DNA of 64,000 nt from NCBI GenBank assembly GCA_963205185.1, contig CAUJHZ010000041.1, forward strand, positions 1 through 64,000, read 5' to 3'. Below the pieces are notes generated by a model. It saw nothing but the letters and a program-made list of their open reading frames with translations, did no database searches and was not told the origin of the DNA. Source of the DNA: Planctomycetota bacterium. GTDB taxonomy: Bacteria; Planctomycetota; Phycisphaerae; Phycisphaerales; UBA5793. Below are positions 8,306 through 17,025 of the stretch, one piece after another; position 1 is the first letter of the stretch; every line of letters starts with the position of its first letter. Position numbers and translations under genes: made by a program.

Positions 8306-8746
8306 TTAGCGACGGCCATCGAGCATGAGCCCGTACCGCCCTGCGTTGCGTCCGTCGATTGCCTGCGCCAGATCGGCCATTCCCGCCGCAATCAACTGAC
8401 TGCGGAGGTTGTTGACGGCGCTGCGCAGCGCCGACGCCGATCGCGGGCCGCCCCAGATGTCGCGCAGGAGTCGTTCGTGCGGCACGTACTGATTGGGACG
8501 GCGAGCCAATCGCGCGAGCAGTCGGAATGGGATGGTGTATCCCATGTGACATCGGAGCCCGTTCCAGGTGACTGTCAGTTGCTGCTGGTCGATCGTCAGG
8601 CCGCTCGATGGCGGAAGTCGACTGTCGCGGGTGTCACCGTCCGCCAGCGCGCCAGCAACTGCTTCCATTTTGTCCGCGACGTCGCGCAGCGCCGTCGAGA
8701 GATCCGAGAGCATGTCGCCGAGATCGGGAGGGAGAGAATCGTTCAT
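8306..8746 (-). CDS. Small winged-helix (OmpR-type) DNA-binding protein
   Basis: A 146-residue protein starting at ATG 8746, chosen because an AAAGGAG box lies eight bases upstream; a longer frame exists without a ribosome site. The N-terminal half is acidic and helical (LPPDLGDMLSDLSTALRDVA). The C-terminal half looks like an OmpR/PhoB-type winged helix (FRLLARLARRPNQYVPHERL, then LRDIWGG and AVNNLRSQL). There is no receiver domain. It lies upstream of and in the same direction as the recombinase, separated by about 130 bases, so it may regulate that module. That role is inferred from position. Confidence 0.75.
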   Translation of the reverse strand: MNDSLPPDLGDMLSDLSTALRDVADKMEAVAGALADGDTRDSRLPPSSGLTIDQQQLTVTWNGLRCHMGYTIPFRLLARLARRPNQYVPHERLLRDIWGGPRSASALRSAVNNLRSQLIAAGMADLAQAIDGRNAGRYGLMLDGRR

Positions 8747-8932
8747 GCGTGCTGCTCCTTTGAAGAGCAGCATCGGCAGACCGGCGATTCAAGCATCCCA
8801 GCCCCACTTTCGAGCACGGTATTCCACATCGACCGAGGATTTCCGGAGAACCGGACGGTCCTCTGCGGGCCAGCCGTCCAGTTCGGGGGTAGACTGTGAC
8901 GGTCGATCCTGGCCGGGGGCGCGGAGCCATCG

Positions 8933-11900
8933 ATGAGCAGCCAGATTCTCGAAATCTACGCCGCTTCGCTCACGACGTACCTGCCCGCGGCCGCGAGTTT
9001 GGTGCAGGATGTGGCGCCCCGCGCGATCCAGCGCGGCGTGAACCTGGATGGCGCCTTGCGCGAAGCGCCGGGGATCGCGATCGCCCTCGCGGGCAATCCG
9101 CTTGAGGGCGAGGCAAGCGGCAACTGGAACCGCAACAACCGCATCTGCGGCGATGTCCGCCTCGATGCCGGCACGTATTCCCCGTTCGACATCGATCTCG
9201 CACTGCCCGCGCCGGGTTTCTCATGGATGATCGGGCGGACCTACAACGCGCGGCAGGATGTCGATGGCAGCCATCACGACAGCGATGGCTACCAGGGTCG
9301 GAACTGGTTCCAGACGAGCCAGCCGGAGATCCTCCTTTATGATGATCCCTCCGACGCCGCCAATGATGTCCTGTATCTGATCTACGGCGCGGACCGCTAC
9401 ATCGAGTTCAAACGCGAAGGCACAAGCAGCAATCAGTTCAAGTCGAAGAACGGTGCTGCGGGCGCGTTCGAATGGGTGGCGGCCGGAGGCGTCGGCGAAC
9501 CGGAAACCTACATCTACACCGACCAGCACGGCACCCGGGTGTACTTCTTCGGTTTCGACACCGACGCGGGCGTGGCCAAGGGGCAGATATGGAAGATCGT
9601 CGACGCTGATGGCAACACGGCGTACGTCGGGCACGAGACAACCCCGAGCACCGCGATCACCAATGGCTTCCACACCAACGGCGGCATCAAACTCGCCTTC
9701 GACAGCGCCGACCGCCGGTACACCTATTCCTACACGACACTCGACAGTATCGATCGCCTTACTCAGGTCAAAGTCGAGATCGATGTGAGCGGCTGGGTCG
9801 AGGTGAACCGCGTCGATTACGCCTATTACACTTCTGCGGACACGACCTACGGCGAAGCGGGCAACCTTCAGCTGGTGACGATCACGACGCCGCTGACGGA
9901 CACATCGAAGTCGATGATCCGCAAGAAGTACTACCGCTACCACAAGTCCGGCGACACCAACGGCACCTCCTACCAGGTCAAGCTCGTCGTCGGCTTTGAG
10001 GGGACGCGCAACTTCGACTGGACGCAGGATGGCCAGTTCGATGATGACTTCCTGACCGCGAGCCAGAGTGCGCTGCTCGATTACGCGGAGGCATACCTCG
10101 AGTATTCGAGCCGGCAGATTTCACTGGCGACCTTCAACGGCCAGCGCGCCTGTTCGGGCATCGCCACCGGCGAAGGCACCTACGAGTTCACCTACGCCAC
10201 CAACGGGAGCCATCCGGGCGGGAGCGGTTATGACGAAGAGTGGCTCTACCGCACCGTCGTCGAGTTACCCGACACGACCTACCTGACGCAGTACTTCGAT
10301 GAAGTCGGCCAGCCATTGGCTCAAGTCCGCACCAAACTCGATCCCACGCAGACGAGCGGACAATTGACCTGGGCGACGCAGGTCGTCCGCGACAGCCGCG
10401 GTGGCATCACCGACATCCACACGCCCGCCAACGTCACCGCCTACACCCACTCGACGGGCTCGTTCACGTTGAGTTCATCGGCTGGGCTGATCACCACCAT
10501 TGTGCGCCAGTCGTCGGGCGACCTGACCGGCTTCCTCACCGACCTGAAGCACAAGACGGGCACGAGCGGGTCGGCTTACCTCGATCTGACGCTGACCTAT
10601 ACGACCACGAGCAAGACGATCGGGGACTCGACGGTGGTGCGGCCTCTGGTGGCGAGCCGGCGCATCTACGAGGATGAGATCACCTCGGGCACGACCAACT
10701 CGCATCTCACCAGTCTGAGCTACACCTTCTATACCGGCGACGCCGTGCTCATGCCCAAGGAAGTGACGACGACCCTGCCCGCCGTCACCACGGGCAAGAA
10801 CGGTTCAGGGACGGCGAATACCTCCAAACAGTTCTTTCTCGAGGATGGCACGCTCCAGTTCGAGAAGAACGCCGAGGATCGCATCGACTACAGCGAGTTC
10901 TCCGGCGGCCAGCTCGTGAAGCGGATCATCGACGCCGACACGACCAGCGGCGACTTCAGCGGCATCACCATCCCGACAGGATTCTCGAGCACCGGCTCGC
11001 CCCTGCACCGCAAGACGACCTACACCTACGACCGCCAGGGGCGGCTGGATGTGATGAACGCGACCGCGGCGGGCGGACTGGTCAAGAAGACCAACCACTC
11101 GATGCTGGCCAGTCGCCTCGCGGTGACACTCGCCTACTCCAATTACGACAATGTGGCCGACCCCGACGTCTTCTACGGCCCCGTCCAGTACGTGATCACC
11201 AATCATGCCGGCCGCCAGGTCTACCAGTGCGTCATCGAACTGACGGACAACGAATCGACCACGGCCATCAACAGCCAGGTGGACACGACCGAGAGCGATG
11301 TGATCGACGCGGTGGCCAACCTGGGCAACTGCCACATCCTCACCAAGACGATCTTCAACGCGACGGGCGTGCGCGCTACGGCCCAGTGGCAGTACCACCT
11401 CCGCCCGCCGATTCCTGTGAGCGGCTCGACGGGTGAGGGTTCGCAGGGCACGAACTACGACGTGACGACCTTCACCCACGATGCGATGGGCCGCCTGATC
11501 CGCACCAAGACTCCGGCAGGCACGATCAGCCGCAACGAGTTCGACACGCTGGGCCGGGCGGTGAGCCAGGAGATCGGCACCAACGACAATGGCGACCCGG
11601 GCGGCGACACTTCGGGCACCAACAACATGGTCGTCGTCTCGGAGACCGAGTACGACGGCGGCAGTGATGGCGGCAACTCCTACATCACCAGTCAGACCGC
11701 CTACATCCGCGACAACTCGACGGGAAGTCGGGAGACTACTTTCGAACACGACGTGCGCGGCCGGGTGCTGCTCCAGACCAATCCCACCGAGCCCAAGTTC
11801 ATCCTCAACAAGTTCGACAACCTCGGCCGTCTCGTCGCCTCGGGCCAGTACAAAGATGGGAATGTCAGCGCCTCGGACAATCCCGTCACACGCTCGACGG

Positions 11901-14900
11901 ATCGCCTGAGCCTGGCGCAGTCCTTCTTCGATGAACTCGGCCGCACCTGGAAGACGACGCGCCACAAGATCAACCAGTCCACCGGCGCCGATGACGATTC
12001 GCTCGCGTTCCTGACGTGGTATGACAAGGTCGGGCGGGTCATGAAGAGCCAGGGCGAAGAGCTCACCAAGACCTATCACGACCGGCTCGACCGGGTGACG
12101 CACCGCTTCACCCTCGCGAGCACTGACGATTCGAGTTACGCCGACGCCCAGACCGTCACCGGCGACATCGTCCTCGAAGAGAACCAGACCGTCTACGACC
12201 CTGATGGCGATGAGGTCCTGATGCAGGTGCTCATCCAGCGCAAGCATGAGGATGCCGGCACGGGCCAGACGACCGGACCGCTGGACACCAACGCCGACAA
12301 CGACCCGATGAAGATCACTGCGTCGGATGTCAAGGGCCGGGCCCAGATCACCGCCCTGTGGTACGACGATCTCCACCGCCTCACCGACACCGTGATGTAC
12401 GGCACCAACGGCGGCAGCACCTTCGATCGAACGAATCTCAGCATCCCCGCGCGCTCGGACACCGCCCTGCGCACCACGACGACCTACGACCTCATGAGTC
12501 GCGCCGAGACGATCGAAGATCCGATGGGCCGCGTGAGCAAGTTCGAGTACGACGACGCCAGCCGCCAGACAAAGGTGATCCGCAACTACGACCCGAACAC
12601 CAACAGTGGCGAGCCCTCAGGCACGGACATCAACCAGACCGTCGAGTACGTCTACACCAACGGCCTCCAAACCTCGATCACCCAGCGGATGACGGGCAGC
12701 GGCAACGACGAAACCACCAACTACACCTACGGCACGACCAAGGGCACCAGCGCCGGGGATTCCAGGATCGCCACCGGCCACCTGCTCCAGAAGGTGCAGT
12801 ATCCCGACTCGCTCACCGCGGCTGATGTCGTGACCTTCGCCTACAACGCGCAGGCGGAGACGATCTGGACCAAGGATCAGGTCGGCCGGGTGATGGAATA
12901 TGACTTCGATGATTCCGGCCGCAGGACTCACGAGCGCGTCACCACCTCGGGCGGCTTCGACACCGCCATCCTGCGCCTCTCGACCACCTATGACAACCAC
13001 GGCCGCGTGAACCTCGTCTCCTCCTACGACAACGCGACGGTGGGCAGCGGCACTGTCCAGAACCAGGTGCAGTACGCCTACGACGACTGGGGCAACCTCG
13101 CATCCTTTACCCAGAACCGCAGCGGCGCGATCTCGACGGGCACGAGCAGCGACGAGTACGCGATCGCGTATGCCTGGGAGAAGAAGGAGCCGACCAGCGC
13201 CCGGCGGACATTGCGCCGAACGCAGATGACCCTGCCCAACAGCGGTGTCCTGTCGTATCTCTACGAATCGACCGACGGCCTGCACGATGACAACGCCAGC
13301 CGTGTGACGCGGATCGCCGAGGGCTCGGGCGGCGGGGCGACCAATCGCGTCCGCTACGCCTACCTCGGCGTCGGCAGTCTCGTCGGCACCGTCTACAACC
13401 AACCCAGCCCGGTCGTCACGTCGCTGCTGTTCAACAGCAGCGACGCCTACGACGCGATGGATCGGTTCAACCGCATCACCGAGTCGCGCTGGAAGCAAAG
13501 CACGACCGACCTCTACAAGGTCGCGCTGGGCTACGACCGCAATTCGAACCTGCTCACCGCCGACGATTCGGTGCAGACCGGCTTCGACTGGAAATACACC
13601 AACGACATGCTCGAGCGCCTGACTCAGGCACAGGCGGGCACGCTCAGCGGCGGCAGCATCACCAGCGAGACCCGCAAGCAGGTCTTCGATCTCGACCAGG
13701 TCGGCAACTGGACGCACACCGACCTCGTCACCGGCGGCTCCACCACCGAGTTCGACTGGGACTTCACCCACAACAAGGTCAACGAGATCACCGGCTGGGA
13801 CAACCAGACGAATAATGTGACGCCGACCTACGACGCCGCTGGCAACCTGACCGATGACAAGCGCGACTGGAAGTACGAGTACGATGCGTGGTATCGGCTC
13901 GTCAGGATCAAGGACCAGTCGAACAATGTCAAGGCGGAGTTCGTCTACAACGCGCTGGGATTCCGGCTCAGCGCCCGCTACGACGAGACGGCTCCGTGGT
14001 ATCACTTCGCATACGACGAGCGCTGGCGGATTGTGGCGATGTACGAGGATGATGCCGACGCCTCCGAGCCGACGGAGCAGTTCTGGTATCACAATGCCGG
14101 GGCTTCGGGCCTGGGCGGATCGTCGTACATCGACGATGTGGTCCTGCGCGACCGCGACACCGACGCTAATGGCGCGATCGATGAACGTCGCTACTACCTC
14201 CAGAACCAGCACCACGATGTAGTCGCCCTGATCAACACCTCCGGATCGATCAGCGAACGCGTCAACTACGACCCCTACGGCTCGCCGGTCGGCACCTTCA
14301 CCTCGATCGCCAACCGCAAGGGCTACGCCGGCTATGAATACGACGCTGAATTGGGCGACACGTACCACGTCCGCCACCGCGTCTACCGCAGCGATCTCGG
14401 CGTGTGGACGCGGCGCGATCCGCTCGGGTATGTCGATGGATTGAGCCTGTACGAGTACGTGCGTTCACGCCCCCTGATGCTGGCCGATCCATTCGGCGCA
14501 GTAGGGCGGTTCAGCGGAACTGATATCGGGGAACAATGCGATCCTCTTTTGCCGTGTGAGAATCCAGCGGCGTGCGATGAGTGCCGTGGTGGGCCCGGTG
14601 TAACGCCCAATGGTCCGCCTGATGAGAAGGATCCACCCGCTCCCGGTATGGACAGGGCAGAAATGCGGTGCAGAGGCATCTTGCTTCCGGTGCCTGCACC
14701 GGTTCACTGCTTTATCCGATGTTGTCCGAGTGATGGATCGAAGTGCAGGACTTATAGTCTGAACAAGGATGGAGACTGCGCCCGAATTCGCATTGATGAC
14801 CCAAGCGACCGGGATAAGGCGAATGGCCGACCTCGAGGTGCCCGCTACAGGACGGTGCGTGGCGCGAACCTTTGCAAGTGTCTGAAAGCAGGGCTTGACG

Positions 14901-15145
14901 ACATCACCAAAGGCGGTGACTGCCCCTACAACTATAAGTTCAATAGCTGCAATTCGAACTGGTTCGCCAACGCTATGTGGCGATGTTGTACTGGGCAGTA
15001 CCCGGGCGCACCTATCACTGCTCCGTTCGGAATGCACTGGGACTGCTGTAGGCAGAATCACTGCGGCGATAACTGTTATTTCAAGTGTAATTATGAAGGC
15101 GCTCCCGGCCAAGGGCTAAACTACTGCTGCGCATGTGCCCGGTAG
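8933..15145 (+). CDS. RHS-repeat protein with cysteine-rich C-terminal tip
   Basis: A 2070-residue RHS/YD-repeat protein, a family that forms a hollow beta cocoon and often carries toxin tips. The N-terminal part (GDVRLDAGTYSPFDIDLALP) resembles the DUF6531-type entry region. Dozens of YD-type repeats follow (YDRQGRLDV, FDTLGRAVSQ, YDDASRQTK). The RHS core-associated segment lies at about residues 1775-1860, from YDPYGSP through YVRSRPLMLADPFG. The ~210-residue tip after it has 24 cysteines and is more A+T-rich, typical of a swapped variable domain. A stretch NSNWFANAMWRCC hints at a papain-like/NlpC-type motif, but weakly. No PAAR domain or signal peptide is seen. The downstream lipoprotein could be a partner. 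Confidence 0.93.
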   Translation: MSSQILEIYAASLTTYLPAAASLVQDVAPRAIQRGVNLDGALREAPGIAIALAGNPLEGEASGNWNRNNRICGDVRLDAGTYSPFDIDLALPAPGFSWMIGRTYNARQDVDGSHHDSDGYQGRNWFQTSQPEILLYDDPSDAANDVLYLIYGADRYIEFKREGTSSNQFKSKNGAAGAFEWVAAGGVGEPETYIYTDQHGTRVYFFGFDTDAGVAKGQIWKIVDADGNTAYVGHETTPSTAITNGFHTNGGIKLAFDSADRRYTYSYTTLDSIDRLTQVKVEIDVSGWVEVNRVDYAYYTSADTTYGEAGNLQLVTITTPLTDTSKSMIRKKYYRYHKSGDTNGTSYQVKLVVGFEGTRNFDWTQDGQFDDDFLTASQSALLDYAEAYLEYSSRQISLATFNGQRACSGIATGEGTYEFTYATNGSHPGGSGYDEEWLYRTVVELPDTTYLTQYFDEVGQPLAQVRTKLDPTQTSGQLTWATQVVRDSRGGITDIHTPANVTAYTHSTGSFTLSSSAGLITTIVRQSSGDLTGFLTDLKHKTGTSGSAYLDLTLTYTTTSKTIGDSTVVRPLVASRRIYEDEITSGTTNSHLTSLSYTFYTGDAVLMPKEVTTTLPAVTTGKNGSGTANTSKQFFLEDGTLQFEKNAEDRIDYSEFSGGQLVKRIIDADTTSGDFSGITIPTGFSSTGSPLHRKTTYTYDRQGRLDVMNATAAGGLVKKTNHSMLASRLAVTLAYSNYDNVADPDVFYGPVQYVITNHAGRQVYQCVIELTDNESTTAINSQVDTTESDVIDAVANLGNCHILTKTIFNATGVRATAQWQYHLRPPIPVSGSTGEGSQGTNYDVTTFTHDAMGRLIRTKTPAGTISRNEFDTLGRAVSQEIGTNDNGDPGGDTSGTNNMVVVSETEYDGGSDGGNSYITSQTAYIRDNSTGSRETTFEHDVRGRVLLQTNPTEPKFILNKFDNLGRLVASGQYKDGNVSASDNPVTRSTDRLSLAQSFFDELGRTWKTTRHKINQSTGADDDSLAFLTWYDKVGRVMKSQGEELTKTYHDRLDRVTHRFTLASTDDSSYADAQTVTGDIVLEENQTVYDPDGDEVLMQVLIQRKHEDAGTGQTTGPLDTNADNDPMKITASDVKGRAQITALWYDDLHRLTDTVMYGTNGGSTFDRTNLSIPARSDTALRTTTTYDLMSRAETIEDPMGRVSKFEYDDASRQTKVIRNYDPNTNSGEPSGTDINQTVEYVYTNGLQTSITQRMTGSGNDETTNYTYGTTKGTSAGDSRIATGHLLQKVQYPDSLTAADVVTFAYNAQAETIWTKDQVGRVMEYDFDDSGRRTHERVTTSGGFDTAILRLSTTYDNHGRVNLVSSYDNATVGSGTVQNQVQYAYDDWGNLASFTQNRSGAISTGTSSDEYAIAYAWEKKEPTSARRTLRRTQMTLPNSGVLSYLYESTDGLHDDNASRVTRIAEGSGGGATNRVRYAYLGVGSLVGTVYNQPSPVVTSLLFNSSDAYDAMDRFNRITESRWKQSTTDLYKVALGYDRNSNLLTADDSVQTGFDWKYTNDMLERLTQAQAGTLSGGSITSETRKQVFDLDQVGNWTHTDLVTGGSTTEFDWDFTHNKVNEITGWDNQTNNVTPTYDAAGNLTDDKRDWKYEYDAWYRLVRIKDQSNNVKAEFVYNALGFRLSARYDETAPWYHFAYDERWRIVAMYEDDADASEPTEQFWYHNAGASGLGGSSYIDDVVLRDRDTDANGAIDERRYYLQNQHHDVVALINTSGSISERVNYDPYGSPVGTFTSIANRKGYAGYEYDAELGDTYHVRHRVYRSDLGVWTRRDPLGYVDGLSLYEYVRSRPLMLADPFGAVGRFSGTDIGEQCDPLLPCENPAACDECRGGPGVTPNGPPDEKDPPAPGMDRAEMRCRGILLPVPAPVHCFIRCCPSDGSKCRTYSLNKDGDCARIRIDDPSDRDKANGRPRGARYRTVRGANLCKCLKAGLDDITKGGDCPYNYKFNSCNSNWFANAMWRCCTGQYPGAPITAPFGMHWDCCRQNHCGDNCYFKCNYEGAPGQGLNYCCACAR

Positions 15146-15168
15146 GCCGGTGGGAGAGAGTATTTCCA

Positions 15169-15801
15169 ATGCAAACACAAACCACAGTCGTTCTGGCCGT
15201 GTTGGTGCTCTGTGTCACTCTGTTCGCCGGATGCTATAGCCCCATGCGGTTCCAGAGCGACTCTGCCGATTTGCTTGTTCAGGACTTCTGGTCCTCGCCC
15301 CGGTACCGCGTCGTCTTTGACGGCATCAGCGTAGCGAAGTCGGCAGACAGGCAGTACTCGTTTCGCGATCCGCCCTCGCGGAAGGACACGATTATCGCAT
15401 TTAATCTGACTAGCTTCGACGATCTGGAGGTATTGGCTCGCCACCGGGCGAGGGCACAGGTCATCATCGAGGAAGAGTCGGAAGGCGTTGTATTTGATGA
15501 GACGATCGAGTTTGAGGTACCTGAGACTGGACGATCGCCTGTCGGCTTCACGGCCGTTCAACCTCCTTCGAACTGGGGTACAAGGCCGAAGGGAGAAGTC
15601 ATCGTTGGCGAGATCGCGAATGAGCGGCGGGATTCTGACGCTTGGACATTCTCTGGCTCGGGTCATGTCATCGAGGTTGGCACCACGACACTTGGGCCGC
15701 ATCGCTATACCCTCAGAATCCGAATACACGTCGACAGAGAATTCACTCCTCCCGTCCTTGTTTATCCCATCATTGCTGCCGAGTTCAAGTCTGTGCTGTG
15801 A
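15169..15801 (+). CDS. Predicted lipoprotein downstream of RHS protein
   Basis: A 210-residue protein with a signal peptide and lipobox (LCVTLFAGC, cysteine at about residue 21). It is therefore predicted to be lipid-anchored. The start is ATG 15169, preceded by GGGAGAG; an upstream in-frame ATG overlaps the RHS stop region and would spoil the signal peptide. The mature part is beta-rich, with paired strands and charged loops, and I do not recognise it. It follows the RHS gene by 23 bases in a similarly A+T-richer stretch, so it may have been acquired with the RHS tip. An immunity role would be speculative. Confidence 0.65.
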   Translation: MQTQTTVVLAVLVLCVTLFAGCYSPMRFQSDSADLLVQDFWSSPRYRVVFDGISVAKSADRQYSFRDPPSRKDTIIAFNLTSFDDLEVLARHRARAQVIIEEESEGVVFDETIEFEVPETGRSPVGFTAVQPPSNWGTRPKGEVIVGEIANERRDSDAWTFSGSGHVIEVGTTTLGPHRYTLRIRIHVDREFTPPVLVYPIIAAEFKSVL

Positions 15802-15953
15802 CCGTGCGTTGATGGGTTCATGAGTTCGCGCCATCCCTGCTAGTCTCCCGGGGCCGACGAGAGCATGCTACATGCTTGTTTTGCAATTCACGGTTTGTCC
15901 TCGGCCGGGAAAGGTCTCTCTTTGCGACCGCCACGAGTTCGAACACCGTTGCG

Positions 15954-16045
15954 CCCGCTCTATTGCCGGGCCGGTTGCAAACGCAGCCGGCCCTGTGGTT
16001 TAACGAACGCGCCGCCGAGAGACCTCGGCGGCGGTTGCGTTTGCA
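15954..16045 (+). repeat. Two-hairpin intergenic repeat, copy 1
   Basis: About 90 bases nearly identical to 30453-30540 in the same orientation. Hairpin A has an 11-pair stem (15968-15978 with 15983-15993, one G-T pair) and an AAAC loop. Hairpin B has a perfect 10-pair stem (16010-16019 with 16024-16033) and an AGAC loop. They are joined by a conserved segment containing GTGGTTTAACGA and followed by a T-rich TTGCGTTTG. It lies in the ~530-base gap between the lipoprotein (15801) and the GrpE-like gene, which otherwise holds no gene I can support. It may be a terminator, an RNA structure or a mobile palindromic element. Confidence 0.8.
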
Positions 16046-16225
16046 GGCCACTGTTGTGCAAGGACTTGGCGAAGGGCCCGATGTCGGGCGGTGTCTCTGC
16101 CCGCGCGGAGGTCATAACCAATGGGCGCGGCCCGGGTCGGCAAAAGCGCCGGTTTGGACCAAAAGTCTCTCCGAGTCTCTGTTTCGCAGGGTCCTGGGTT
16201 ATGAGGGGGTTGTCTCCCCAGTAGG

Positions 16226-16250
16226 GAGCGCAACCCCCACTGTTGCGCTC
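16226..16250 (+). other. Perfect 9-bp inverted repeat upstream of the GrpE operon
   Basis: GAGCGCAAC (16226-16234) pairs exactly with GTTGCGCTC (16242-16250) around a seven-base loop. It ends about 47 bases before the TATAAT box of the chaperone operon. It could be an operator for a repressor of that operon or a weak terminator for upstream transcription; there is no T-tract. It is not a CIRCE element, whose sequence is different. Confidence 0.4.
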
Positions 16251-16273
16251 GGGGAGCGGGCGCGACAGTGTTC

Positions 16274-16302
16274 CGGTGGCGGTGGCCTACTTGGGGTATA
16301 AT
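16274..16302 (+). promoter_or_regulatory. Putative sigma-70-type promoter of chaperone operon
   Basis: A perfect TATAAT is at 16297-16302. A TTGACA-like box at the correct distance is poor (the bases near 16271-16276 read TTCCGG), so activation or another sigma factor may be needed. Transcription would begin near 16309. A GGGAGGG ribosome site (16316-16322) and a TTG start at 16331 follow, which makes this promoter and start pair self-consistent. It would make the in-frame ATG at 16301 untranscribed. Confidence 0.45.
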
Positions 16303-16330
16303 GCCCGAACCGGCGGGAGGGACCAGCCCT

Positions 16331-17014
16331 TTGAGCGACGAGCCAGCGACTCCGGACACCGGCGACGACCCGGTTGAATCGAGATTCCGACCTGCCGCCG
16401 AGGTTGTGCGGATCGCCGGTGAATCACCACCCGCAACAGTCCGATTCGATCGTGAGGTAGAGGCCAACGATGCGGCGTCTGTGGAATCCGACATCGTAGA
16501 GCAAGGCACCGACGATGCTGCGGTATCGGTAGCGCCGAAGCGATCACCGGCTGAGGCCTTTGCCGCGCTCGGCGATGCAGTCGATGGCATGCGCCTCGAT
16601 CTGAATGATGTATCCGCATTCGTGCGGATATGTCGAGAGCGGCTCCTTCGACAAGCGGATGAGTACCGGGTCGAGGGGCTGAGGGATGCGCTTTGCTCGC
16701 TCATGCGGATTCACGACCTTGTATGGCGTCAAATCACGAGCATGGAAGCGGGCAACGTCAGACCGGACGGCTTTATCCTGACGCTTTTCGAGACTATCGA
16801 GTCCGAGCTCAAGACGCACGGAGTCGAAGTCATCAGGCCGCAGCCCGGTGACGACATCGATCTGGAGATAATGACCACCATCGGAGCGGCCAAGTGCCCA
16901 TTCTGGAGGAAGCCCGATCGCGTCGCGCAGGTGCATCGTTGCGGCTTCGTCCGGAAGAGTGAAGCGGGCCGACAGATTCTTCAGAGGGCGGAGATCACAG
17001 TGTCGCGTCGCTGA
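16331..17014 (+). CDS. GrpE-like nucleotide exchange factor
   Basis: A 227-residue protein whose C-terminal half looks like GrpE, the factor that releases ADP from Hsp70. It has a long helical region (LCSLMRIHDLVWRQI; FETIESELKTHGVEVIRP), then a beta domain (VHRCGFVRKSEAGRQILQRA) ending in ITVSRR, like the GrpE PARVVV end. The first ~90 residues are acidic and probably disordered. The start is taken as TTG 16331 because GGGAGGG precedes it and the TATAAT box lies between it and the upstream ATG 16301. It is followed after 11 bases by an Hsp70 gene with its own AAGGAGG site, so the two almost certainly work together. Confidence 0.75.
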   Translation: MSDEPATPDTGDDPVESRFRPAAEVVRIAGESPPATVRFDREVEANDAASVESDIVEQGTDDAAVSVAPKRSPAEAFAALGDAVDGMRLDLNDVSAFVRICRERLLRQADEYRVEGLRDALCSLMRIHDLVWRQITSMEAGNVRPDGFILTLFETIESELKTHGVEVIRPQPGDDIDLEIMTTIGAAKCPFWRKPDRVAQVHRCGFVRKSEAGRQILQRAEITVSRR

Positions 17015-17025
17015 AGGAGGCGAGC

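Noticed and set aside
10805-14377. Two long minus-strand frames under the RHS gene
   Set aside because: They arise from the repetitive, GC-rich RHS coding sequence and have no domain features.
15930-15960. tRNA-like 3' end before the repeats (GAGTTCGAAC; GGTTCAAACCC)
   Set aside because: No complementary acceptor or anticodon arms are found upstream of either copy.
16146-16172. Short match TTTGG-CCAAAAG-CTCTCCG also near 35770
   Set aside because: Two mismatches in about 21 bases is within chance expectation for a window of this size.
15876-16301. Possible protein across repeat copy 1 (and 30347-30958 across copy 2)
   Set aside because: The only shared part comes from the two-hairpin repeat (GRLQTQPALWFN); no ribosome site, and flanks are unrelated.
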